A stretch of 5,435 bases of DNA from a bacterium (lineage in GTDB: Bacteria; Bacteroidota; Bacteroidia; Cytophagales; Thermonemataceae). Below, piece after piece: positions 1 through 4,966 of the stretch. Location: positions 1 to 5,435 of the forward strand of contig JANYGM010000498.1 in the NCBI GenBank assembly GCA_025362415.1. The letters are read 5' to 3'. The position numbers were made by a program, and so were the translations under genes. The notes under the pieces are model-generated. The model did not search any database. It saw only the letters and a list, made by a program, of their open reading frames with translations, and was not told the origin of the DNA. The number at the start of each line of letters is the position of its first letter. Positions within the stretch are counted from its first letter, which is position 1.

Positions 1-299
1 ATTTTTTCGTTGTTGGGAAGAAGTTCTACTTGTGTTTTGTCCCATTGTGGTTCAAAGTCTTTGAAACGAGCAGAATCAGCAGCAGTCATTCTTTCGTTGC
101 CAGAGGAAACAGGTTTTGGTTGGTTTTTGTACCTACCATTCTCATAAAAGCCTTTGACTTTGTCAAGTTGGGCTTTCGCAGGGAGATTTGTTTGTTGTGT
201 TTGTGGATTTAGTGGGTCTAAAAGATGGCGTTTACAGCCATATAATATTCCCAACATCAGCAAAAATACAAGTATTTTGCTTTTTTGTCGTTTGAACAT
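1..299 (-). CDS. Putative lipoprotein, N-terminal part (runs off left edge)
   Basis: Translating the minus strand from the ATG at 299 gives 99 uninterrupted codons to the window edge. The protein begins MFKRQKSKILVFLLMLGILY and continues GC. This is a classic lipoprotein signal: a basic n-region (K3, R4, K6, K8), a hydrophobic core at residues 9-20, and a lipobox LYGC with the lipidated cysteine at residue 22. The mature part starts KRHLLDPLNP and is polar and rich in Gln, Asn and Lys, as in many Bacteroidota surface or periplasmic lipoproteins. It carries no motif I recognise, so the function is unknown. A strong -7 box (TACTTTTG) lies on the same strand at 378-385. The gene is divergent from the XRE regulator. 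The C-terminus lies outside the window, so full length and domain content cannot be judged. Confidence 0.8.
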   Translation of the reverse strand, partial: MFKRQKSKILVFLLMLGILYGCKRHLLDPLNPQTQQTNLPAKAQLDKVKGFYENGRYKNQPKPVSSGNERMTAADSARFKDFEPQWDKTQVELLPNNEK

Positions 300-328
300 A
301 AATGAATTTAGTTTAAAAATAAAGATAT

Positions 329-373
329 AACAAATAAATTATATGCTATTTGTCTAGCATTATTTTATTTGTT
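329..373. repeat. Compound inverted repeat in lipoprotein 5' leader
   Basis: AACAAATAAA (329-338) pairs with TTTATTTGTT (364-373). Inside that, ATGCTA (343-348) pairs with TAGCAT (355-360) around a 6-nt loop. The two stems are separated by a small internal loop. The structure lies just downstream of the predicted transcription start of the lipoprotein gene, so it would form in its 5' UTR. It could affect mRNA stability or translation, or bind a regulator; no known RNA family is recognised. Confidence 0.4.
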
Positions 374-377
374 GGTG

Positions 378-385
378 CAAAAGTA
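378..385 (-). promoter_or_regulatory. Bacteroidota-type -7 box for the lipoprotein gene
   Basis: The minus strand reads TACTTTTG followed by CACC, an exact TAnnTTTG match with the common downstream GCA context. It lies 79 bp upstream of the lipoprotein ATG, implying a 5' UTR of roughly 70 nt. No clear TTTG -33 element sits at the expected spacing; that region is a T-tract on this strand. Confidence 0.6.
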
Positions 386-391
386 GGCGTA

Positions 392-408
392 TTTTTTATC
401 ATAAAAAA
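392..408. repeat. AT-rich palindrome between divergent promoters
   Basis: TTTTTTAT and ATAAAAAA form 8-bp arms around a single central C at 400. It sits between the two divergent -7 boxes and overlaps the -33 region of the lipoprotein promoter, so it could be an operator, possibly for the adjacent XRE protein. In such AT-rich sequence a chance palindrome is quite possible. Confidence 0.25.
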
Positions 409-461
409 ATAAAAGACGTATAAAAAAGATTAAAACAGCATATAATTTAATAAAAATATAC

Positions 462-469
462 TATCTTTG
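462..469 (+). promoter_or_regulatory. Bacteroidota-type -7 box for the XRE regulator
   Basis: TATCTTTG matches TAnnTTTG exactly and lies 33 bp upstream of the ATG at 503. The TTG within the box is in frame with the gene and could be mistaken for its start. No good TTTG -33 element is present at the usual spacing. Confidence 0.6.
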
Positions 470-502
470 TATCTAATATTCAAACCTATAAATAATTATT
501 CA

Positions 503-892
503 ATGGAACAAACAAAATTAGATATTGGGAAAAATCTACTTAAATTCAGGAAAATAAAAAACTACTCTCAAACTGACGTAGCCAAAGCTACTGGTATGAA
601 ACAACCTAATTATTGCGAAATAGAAAGTAATACAGTTGTGCCAACCATTGCCACACTCAAAAAATTAGCGGAGTTTTTGGAAGTACCTATAAGCAAATTG
701 ATGGAGGAAGACGAAATAAAAATGCCACAACATAGTGTTAATATTATAGGGGATTTGAACAATAATAATAATAGTAACAATAACCTTAATTTTTTTGAAA
801 AATTTGAGCAAAAAGAAATAATGCAAACACTTCAAAGTACCATTGCTGATGCAGTTGCAGATGCACTAGCAAAATTAACTAAGAATGTTTAG
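503..892 (+). CDS. XRE-family helix-turn-helix regulator with Asn-rich linker
   Basis: Small DNA-binding protein of 129 residues starting MEQTKLDIGKNLLKFR. Residues 6-66 form a typical Cro/CI (HTH_3) domain: helix 1 GKNLLKFRKIKNYSQ, then the turn-helix TDVAKATGMKQPNYCEIE, and closing helices VPTIATLKKLAEFLEVPISKLM. A low-complexity stretch DLNNNNNSNNN follows at about 85-95, then a C-terminal helical segment (FFEKFEQKEIM through LAKLT) that could mediate dimerisation. The in-frame TTG at 467 would add 12 residues, but it lies inside the -7 promoter box, so the ATG at 503 is preferred. The gene is divergent from the lipoprotein gene; autoregulation or control of that neighbour is plausible but unproven. 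It resembles phage- and plasmid-type repressors, with no partner toxin or integrase nearby. Specific target unknown. Confidence 0.85.
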   Translation: MEQTKLDIGKNLLKFRKIKNYSQTDVAKATGMKQPNYCEIESNTVVPTIATLKKLAEFLEVPISKLMEEDEIKMPQHSVNIIGDLNNNNNSNNNLNFFEKFEQKEIMQTLQSTIADAVADALAKLTKNV

Positions 893-932
893 CAAAAAAG
901 CCTTTCCAAAATTTGAGAAAGCTTTCCCTCTA

Positions 933-965
933 TTATTGGTGTTTTAGCCTTAGCCACACCAATAA
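933..965. repeat. Perfect 10-bp inverted repeat after the XRE gene
   Basis: TTATTGGTGT (933-942) and ACACCAATAA (956-965) are perfect reverse complements around a 13-nt loop. The repeat sits 40 bp after the regulator's stop and 44 bp before the ccmB start. No T-tract follows, so it is a weak candidate for an intrinsic terminator; an operator or an mRNA-stabilising hairpin is equally possible. Confidence 0.45.
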
Positions 966-1008
966 CGAATTACGTAAAACAATGTCTCAATAACTCACAA
1001 CTCTTCAA

Positions 1009-1680
1009 GTGCAAATCTTTTCAGAAATAAATATCCTCATCAAAAAAGAAATTTTGTTGGAATGGCGACAAAAATATGCCCTCAATGGGCTTCTTTTGTA
1101 CGTTATTGGCGCAGTAATGATTGCGTATTTGAGCTTTAATCTGCAACAAAATTCTCTAAATCCTATTACGTGGAACGCCCTTTTTTGGATAATTATGCTT
1201 TTTTCTGCCGTTAATGCGGTGGGTAAAAGTTTCGTACAAGAGCGTCCAAGCCGTTTTTTGTATTATTATGTAGTGGCAAATCCGTTGGCTATTATCATCT
1301 CAAAAATCATTTATAATACTTCTTTGATGCTTGTAATGGCATTTTTGGGGCTCGTTGCTTACTGGATTTTGCTAGGAAATCCTGTTATTGATAAAATGTT
1401 GTTTGGTTTTAATTTGTTTTTGGGAGCTTTGGGTTTTGCTACAACCCTTACAATGGTGGCAGGAATAGCTGCAAAAGCTAATCAAAATGCAACACTTATG
1501 GCTATTTTGAGTTTCCCTGTGATTGTTCCAATGCTACTTTTGCTGATAAAAGTATCCAAAAATGCCCTTGACGGACTTGATAGAAGCGTAAGTTTTGATG
1601 CAATGCTAACGCTTTTAGCTATGAATGTGATTGTAGTGGCTATTTCTGTGATTTTATTTCCGTTTCTGTGGAAAAGCTAA
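1009..1680 (+). CDS. ccmB: CcmB-like heme exporter / cytochrome c maturation permease
   Basis: Membrane permease of 223 residues, the usual CcmB length (about 220). With CcmA it forms the ABC transporter of the system I cytochrome c maturation pathway, which drives release of heme-loaded CcmE at the membrane. The N-terminus (IKKEILLEWRQKYALNG) matches the conserved CcmB opening. Six hydrophobic segments are visible at about 25-43, 54-72, 94-122, 131-153, 160-181 and 199-221. A conserved-looking loop SFVQERPSRFLYYY follows segment 2. The start is GTG at 1009: the frame is closed by a TAA at 991-993, and the next in-frame ATG (residue 37) would remove the first membrane segment. Neither ccmA, ccmC nor ccmE is adjacent, which is unusual; those functions must be encoded elsewhere. 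No clear promoter lies just upstream, so read-through from the regulator is possible. Heme export itself is a historical label. Confidence 0.85.
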   Translation: MQIFSEINILIKKEILLEWRQKYALNGLLLYVIGAVMIAYLSFNLQQNSLNPITWNALFWIIMLFSAVNAVGKSFVQERPSRFLYYYVVANPLAIIISKIIYNTSLMLVMAFLGLVAYWILLGNPVIDKMLFGFNLFLGALGFATTLTMVAGIAAKANQNATLMAILSFPVIVPMLLLLIKVSKNALDGLDRSVSFDAMLTLLAMNVIVVAISVILFPFLWKS

Positions 1681-1682
1681 GA

Positions 1683-1715
1683 AAGAGGTACGAAGTAAGA
1701 GGTACGAAATACGAA
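1683..1715. repeat. Short tandem repeat, AAGAGGTACGAA, period 14
   Basis: AAGAGGTACGAA occurs at 1683-1694 and 1697-1708, followed by a partial third unit TACGAA at 1710-1715. It begins just past the ccmB stop codon. Its role is unknown; it looks like an intergenic simple repeat. Confidence 0.6.
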
Positions 1716-1769
1716 TATAAAACTTTGGAAACTTCTCAAAAAATTCACTGATATTTAGTAATTTTTCAT

Positions 1770-1777
1770 TACCTTTG
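1770..1777 (+). promoter_or_regulatory. Bacteroidota-type -7 box for ndk
   Basis: TACCTTTG followed by CACC is an exact TAnnTTTG match, 34 bp upstream of the ndk ATG. The same TACCTTTGCA core precedes the tRNA gene at 5265. A -33 TTTG is not evident. Confidence 0.65.
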
Positions 1778-1811
1778 CACCAAAATCATAACCAATAACT
1801 TATTCTAAAAA

Positions 1812-2231
1812 ATGGCAACTAACAGAACTTTTACAATGATTAAGCCAGATGCAACAGCAGCAGGCAACATTGGCGCAATTACTAAAATGATTGAAGAAGC
1901 AGGCTTTCGTATTGTAGCTATGCGCCTAACGCACCTAAGCCGTGAGCGTGCAGGGCAATTTTATGAAGTTCATAAAGAGCGTGGTTTTTATGCTGATTTG
2001 TGTGCTTATATGTCTTCTGGCACTATCGTACCAATGATTTTGGAAAAAGAAAATGCAGTTGCAGACTTTAGAAAACTAATTGGCGCAACCAATCCAGAAC
2101 AAGCAGAAGCAGGAACTATCCGCAAAATGTTTGCAAAATCTATTGAAGCAAATGCCGTTCACGGTTCTGATTCAGACGAAAATGCAGCCATTGAAGGTGC
2201 TTTTTTCTTTGCAGGAATACAGCAATACTAA
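1812..2231 (+). CDS. ndk: Nucleoside diphosphate kinase
   Basis: Cytosolic enzyme that transfers the gamma-phosphate of ATP to nucleoside diphosphates through a phosphohistidine intermediate, keeping NTP and dNTP pools balanced. The 139-residue length is typical. The full active-site set is visible: Lys11 (MIKPDA), Tyr51, Phe59, Arg87, Thr93, Arg104 (GTIRKMF), Asn114 and the phosphorylated His117 in the signature NAVHGSDS. The start ATG gives MATNRTFTMIKPDAT, matching the family N-terminus. There is no strong Shine-Dalgarno, as usual in Bacteroidota. It has its own promoter upstream and a strong hairpin terminator downstream, so it is probably monocistronic. Nothing is missing or unusual in the protein. 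Confidence 0.97.
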   Translation: MATNRTFTMIKPDATAAGNIGAITKMIEEAGFRIVAMRLTHLSRERAGQFYEVHKERGFYADLCAYMSSGTIVPMILEKENAVADFRKLIGATNPEQAEAGTIRKMFAKSIEANAVHGSDSDENAAIEGAFFFAGIQQY

Positions 2232-2272
2232 GGAATTGTGAATTTTAAATTGTGAATTGTGAATGAATACAA
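2232..2272 (+). repeat. 3'-flanking repeat after ndk (copy 1)
   Basis: Directly after the ndk stop codon lie GGAATTGTGAATT (2232-2244) and GAATTGTGAATGAATACAA (2254-2272). Both blocks recur in the same order on the minus strand just after the hydratase-family stop (4142-4109). The unit AATTGTGAA is itself reiterated. Probably a dispersed intergenic repeat family; function unknown. Confidence 0.65.
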
Positions 2273-2278
2273 TTTACG

Positions 2279-2330
2279 CAATAACAAAAAAGCCTCACTA
2301 ACGCAAGTTAGTGAGGCTTTTTTGTTATTG
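2279..2330. terminator. Bidirectional intrinsic terminator (ndk / C1 peptidase)
   Basis: A perfect 24-bp stem (2279-2302 with 2307-2330) closes a GCAA tetraloop. The GC-rich core is GCCTCACTAAC, flanked by A6 on one side and T6 on the other, so it works as an intrinsic terminator in both directions. It lies 47 bp after the ndk stop. On the minus strand the stop codon (2325-2327) and the last sense codon (CAA, 2328-2330) of the peptidase gene lie within the stem. Confidence 0.92.
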
Positions 2331-3749
2331 TTCTTCTTCTTCAGAACTTTCTTCTTCAGGTTGTTCCTCTTCTTCCTCTGCTGGCTCTTCTTCCTCTTCT
2401 TCAGGTTGCTCTTCCTCTTCTTCAGCTTCTTCCTCCTCTTCCTCTGGTTGTTCTTCCTCTTCTTCTTCAGCTTCTTCCTCCTCTTCTTCAGCTTCTTCCT
2501 CTTCAGATTCTTCTTCCTCACCTTCTTCTTCGTCCTCTTCAGATTCTTCTTCCTCGTCACCTTCAGATTCTTCTTCCTCCTCTCCTTCAGATTCTTCTTC
2601 GTCATCTTCAAACTCCTCGTCATCTTCATCTTCAAACTCATCACCTTCAGAAGTTTCATCAAACTCGTCTTCGTCGTCTTCCTCTTCTACTTCCTCATCT
2701 TCACTATAATAATCTTCGTCCTCGTCCCCATCATCTTCATAAACTTCATCTTCTAGGTCGTCATCTTCTCCTTCTTCAAGGTCATATTCTTGATAAATGC
2801 TGCTCATTGCCTCATCATCATCATCATACTCCAATACGTCTTGGTCTGCATACAAAAGATTATCCGGCAAATCTTTGTACTCGCTTGGGTGATACACTTT
2901 TGCTTTTTTCTTTGGTGCGCCACTTTTTGCAGGTTTCATTACAGATTTTTTATCTTTAACCCAAGATTTCTTAACGGCAGGCATTTTGGCATTTTTCTTA
3001 ATTATCCAACAATCACCTGTCCATTTTTCATTCATTAGGTAGTTGTAGGGAATGTAGCAATAGCCTTCTTCACCCCAACTTTCACCCCAAGAATTACGAA
3101 TAATAAACATTTTATCTTCATCAGAATACCCAACACAAAGCATTGCGTGTCCGCCGTGTGATTTTCTACCAGCTTCTTTTGGAGAAGGCATTGGTACAAC
3201 ACCACCATTTTCTGCGGCTTTGTCAAAAGATTTATACAAAGTTGTTCCAAATACAATAGGATAGCCATCTGCAAGGGTTTTTTTCCACGCTTTTAGCTTA
3301 ACAGGTACAGACATTATTTCATCAACCAAAAATTTCTTACCTTCTGAGTAAGATTCTTTGTGAGGTTTTTTGTTTACAATCTCTTTTTTGAATTTCCAAG
3401 TAGCTTCAGAGCAAGCACCTGCTTTTTTGAGGCATTCCATTGCATATTGGATAACGCTACCTTCATCTGCAATATCTCCACCACCTTTTACTCTGGCGTT
3501 GTAATAGACAAACATACGACTGATGTCGTAGTTTTGCTTTTTAAATCTTTTGAAAAGATATTCATAAGCACCCACAACGGCATTAGCAGTACAACTGTTG
3601 GTTTGTCCTTGGTCTTCTACTTTTGTCATAAAAGGGCGCAAATCCACTGCTGGTGGTAGTTTGTCGCTTTTGAGTTTTGATGAGTAGGCTTTTGCTTTTG
3701 GATTTGGTTTAGCAAATTTGTAGCCTCCTTTGAATGCTGACTCTCCCAT
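2325..3749 (-). CDS. Papain-like (C1) cysteine peptidase with long acidic tail
   Basis: Predicted intracellular cysteine peptidase, 474 residues. Residues 31-252 are a papain-fold domain of the bacterial type opening LPPAVDLRPFMTKVEDQGQ. The catalytic set is complete: oxyanion Gln47 and nucleophile Cys53 in QGQTNSCTANA, His201 in SHGGHAMLCVGY, and Asn219 in IIRNSWGESWGEEGY. There is no signal peptide, and the roughly 30 residues before the domain are too few for an I29-type inhibitory propeptide. A Lys-rich linker (about 251-284, with KKSWVKDKKS and PKKKAKV) leads to an acidic tail (about 302-474) made almost entirely of Glu and Asp with Ser, Gly, Ala and QP punctuation. The tail contains 8-residue EEESEG-type repeats and poly-Glu runs separated by A, QP or PA. 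A promoter and a large palindrome lie upstream; the stop is inside the shared terminator. Substrate unknown. Catalysis is well supported; the tail's role is not. Confidence 0.9.
   Translation of the reverse strand: MGESAFKGGYKFAKPNPKAKAYSSKLKSDKLPPAVDLRPFMTKVEDQGQTNSCTANAVVGAYEYLFKRFKKQNYDISRMFVYYNARVKGGGDIADEGSVIQYAMECLKKAGACSEATWKFKKEIVNKKPHKESYSEGKKFLVDEIMSVPVKLKAWKKTLADGYPIVFGTTLYKSFDKAAENGGVVPMPSPKEAGRKSHGGHAMLCVGYSDEDKMFIIRNSWGESWGEEGYCYIPYNYLMNEKWTGDCWIIKKNAKMPAVKKSWVKDKKSVMKPAKSGAPKKKAKVYHPSEYKDLPDNLLYADQDVLEYDDDDEAMSSIYQEYDLEEGEDDDLEDEVYEDDGDEDEDYYSEDEEVEEEDDEDEFDETSEGDEFEDEDDEEFEDDEEESEGEEEEESEGDEEEESEEDEEEGEEEESEEEEAEEEEEEAEEEEEEQPEEEEEEAEEEEEQPEEEEEEPAEEEEEQPEEESSEEEEQ
2501..2603 (-). 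repeat. 24-bp periodic coding repeat in the acidic tail
   Basis: On the plus strand CTTCAGATTCTTCTTCCTC recurs at 2501-2519, 2537-2555 and 2561-2579, with a one-mismatch copy at 2585-2603. Spacings are 36, 24 and 24 bp, all multiples of 12. In the protein this places Ser at residues 387, 395, 403 and 415 within EEESEG-type units. The surrounding 2330-2620 is nearly pure pyrimidine on the plus strand (purine in the mRNA), a substrate for replication slippage. Confidence 0.75.
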
Positions 3750-3774
3750 AATTAAAATTGTTTAGTTTTTTGAT

Positions 3775-3831
3775 AATAGTTTAGGCTGGAATTATATTTG
3801 AATTAGTCCGCTCAAATATAATTAAACTATT
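3775..3831. promoter_or_regulatory. Nested inverted repeat over the peptidase promoter
   Basis: Inner arms ATTATATTTGA (3791-3801) and TCAAATATAAT (3812-3822) are perfect complements around a 10-nt spacer. Outer arms AATAGTTTA (3775-3783) and TAAACTATT (3823-3831) continue the symmetry after a 7-nt bulge. The right inner arm contains the minus-strand -7 box of the peptidase gene, and the left inner arm presents the same TATATTTG on the plus strand. This fits an operator, or a structured leader. Confidence 0.5.
3813..3820 (-). promoter_or_regulatory. Bacteroidota-type -7 box for the C1 peptidase
   Basis: The minus strand reads TATATTTG, an exact TAnnTTTG match, 63 bp upstream of the peptidase ATG. 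No TTTG -33 element is visible at 19-21 bp spacing. In this AT-rich stretch the match is less decisive than the others. Confidence 0.45.
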
Positions 3832-3847
3832 TTAAATTCCTACTAAA

Positions 3848-4037
3848 TAATTAAAAATTTCTTTAGGGAAAAAATAAAAAATATTTTCGTGGTTTGTGTC
3901 CTCACAAACCACCAATTAGGATAATCAATGTATTTTTTGTCGTAAATGAAATAGTCATTATACTACCTCATTGCGGTTTGTGGGGACACAAACCACGAAG
4001 GTAATTAAAAATTTCTTTAGGGGAAAAATAAAAAATA
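3848..4037. mobile_element. Palindromic REPIN/MITE-like element between 36-bp direct repeats
   Basis: A 36-bp sequence starting TAATTAAAAATTTCTTTAGG occurs at 3848-3883 and 4002-4037 with one substitution. Between the copies, 25-bp inverted arms lie at 3886-3910 and 3975-3999 (one mismatch, T:G). Each arm is itself a small hairpin: GTGGTTTGTG (3889-3898) with CACAAACCAC (3903-3912), and GGTTTGTG (3975-3982) with CACAAACC (3987-3994). The 64-nt centre encodes nothing recognisable. Two inverted short palindromes with a spacer is the layout of REP doublets (REPINs) and of small MITEs. The 36-bp direct repeats would be unusually long for a target-site duplication, so their origin is open. This element and the neighbouring palindromes occupy the gene-free region 3750-4150. 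Confidence 0.6.
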
Positions 4038-4072
4038 CAATATCTTGATTATTAAGATATTGTATTTTTTAT
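4028..4072. terminator. Hairpin terminator for the hydratase-family gene
   Basis: A perfect 19-bp stem (4028-4046 with 4054-4072) closes a 7-nt loop GATTATT. It is AT-rich, with an A6/T6 pair at the base. On the minus strand it lies about 80 bp past the stop at 4151 and is followed by further T residues, consistent with an intrinsic terminator, though it lacks a GC-rich core. Its left arm overlaps the end of the second 36-bp direct repeat. Confidence 0.6.
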
Positions 4073-4108
4073 CACTAATTTATATGCAAAAATATTTATA
4101 AAATCATT

Positions 4109-4146
4109 TTGTATTCATTCACAATTCCTAATTCACAATTCCTAAT
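4109..4146 (-). repeat. 3'-flanking repeat after hydratase-family gene (copy 2)
   Basis: On the minus strand, 8 nt past the stop codon, lie GGAATTGTGAATT (4142-4130) and GAATTGTGAATGAATACAA (4127-4109), the same two blocks in the same order as after ndk. On the plus strand the region also contains two tandem copies of TCACAATTCCTAAT (4119-4132 and 4133-4146). Confidence 0.65.
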
Positions 4147-4150
4147 TATT

Positions 4151-4924
4151 TTACCATTCTAGCGTTTCTTTATTGACAAAAGCACCTATTCCACGCTTGC
4201 AATCAGCTGTTTCTCTTGCGTGAGCGTTCATTTGGGCGGCATACGTGAGAGCCTCTGTAAGGTCTTTTTCTTGCACTTCTGCAATCATTTTTTTGGTAAG
4301 TTGTAAAGATTGCATAGAATTTTGTTTGCAAACCATTTGTGCATAATCAAAAACTCGTTTTTCAATTTCGTCTGCTGGTACAATAAAATTGATTAAACCA
4401 TATTCTTCTGCTTTTTTTGCTGAAATAAGTTCACCAGAAAGAAGCATCTCTTTTGCCCTTGTTTCTCCTATTTTTCTCAATAAAAATATTGTTACAATGG
4501 CAGGAACAAAGCCAATACGGACTTCTGTATAGCCAAATTGTGCTTCTGGTGCGCTAAAACTGATGTCGCAGACAGTCGCAAGCCCACACCCTCCCGCAAT
4601 GGCGTGTCCGTGAACTTGTGCAATAACTACTTTTTTGTGTGTATAAATCTGGTGAAAAAGGTCTTTGAGGTGAGAAGAGTCCGCAAGATTATCTGCATAA
4701 GAATTTTTTTGAAGTTGTTGGAGATATTCCAAATCTGCACCAGCGCAAAAAACCTTTCCATTAGCACGCAAAACCACTACTTTTACGTTTGGGTCTTGCT
4801 CTGCATCTAAAAATGCGTCTTTTAGTTCAGAAACTACATCAAAATTAAGGGCATTTCGTTTGTCTGGGCGGTTAAGCGTGATGTATGCCACACGTTCACT
4901 AACAGTATAATTGATAAAATTCAT
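4151..4924 (-). CDS. Enoyl-CoA hydratase/isomerase family protein
   Basis: Crotonase-fold enzyme of 257 residues acting on a CoA thioester, probably in fatty-acid or branched-chain amino-acid breakdown in the cytosol. Visible are the N-terminal ITLNRPDKRNALN (residues 15-27), the first oxyanion-hole strand FCAGADL (59-65), the second oxyanion segment HAIAGGCGLATVCD (107-120), and FGYTEVRIGFVPA (130-142). The C-terminal GIGAFVNKETLEW is typical of the family. The second acid/base Glu (Glu164 of rat mitochondrial crotonase) is present as Glu134, but the first (Glu144) is Gly114, so simple hydration cannot be assumed; isomerase or another crotonase chemistry is possible. An in-frame TTG at 4969 would add 15 residues but lies inside the -7 promoter box, so the ATG at 4924 is used. 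Monocistronic by its promoter and terminator. Exact substrate unknown. Confidence 0.9.
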   Translation of the reverse strand: MNFINYTVSERVAYITLNRPDKRNALNFDVVSELKDAFLDAEQDPNVKVVVLRANGKVFCAGADLEYLQQLQKNSYADNLADSSHLKDLFHQIYTHKKVVIAQVHGHAIAGGCGLATVCDISFSAPEAQFGYTEVRIGFVPAIVTIFLLRKIGETRAKEMLLSGELISAKKAEEYGLINFIVPADEIEKRVFDYAQMVCKQNSMQSLQLTKKMIAEVQEKDLTEALTYAAQMNAHARETADCKRGIGAFVNKETLEW

Positions 4925-4966
4925 TATTTTTGTATTATGGGATTGTTGCACTTTAAAATTCTCTGA

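Noticed and set aside
30..212. 60-codon plus-strand ORF near the left edge
   Set aside because: It overlaps the minus-strand lipoprotein reading frame, which has a proper signal peptide, lipobox and promoter. This frame has no promoter or recognisable sequence.
503..892. Antitoxin of a toxin-antitoxin pair or a phage repressor in a prophage
   Set aside because: No toxin-sized partner overlaps or abuts it and no phage genes are present. The downstream gene is ccmB.
2228..2756. Overlapping ORFs giving Lys-rich, Ser-rich and Phe/Leu-rich proteins
   Set aside because: They are other-frame and opposite-strand readings of the GAA/GAG repeat encoding the peptidase's acidic tail. Low complexity in one frame produces long open frames in all others.
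2790..3659. Several ORFs of 79-99 codons within the peptidase gene
   Set aside because: They lie wholly inside the papain-domain coding region in other frames or strands and show no family resemblance.
2325..3749. Secreted virulence protease
   Set aside because: The protein begins MGESAFKGGYKF with no hydrophobic signal sequence and shows no C-terminal sorting domain. The C-terminus is an acidic repeat, not a T9SS or Por signal.
3848..4037. CRISPR array
   Set aside because: There are only two 36-bp copies with a single 118-bp interval that is itself an inverted repeat. There is no regular repeat-spacer pattern and no cas gene.
4538..4810. 90-codon plus-strand ORF within the hydratase-family gene
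   Set aside because: Antisense shadow of a clear crotonase-family coding region.
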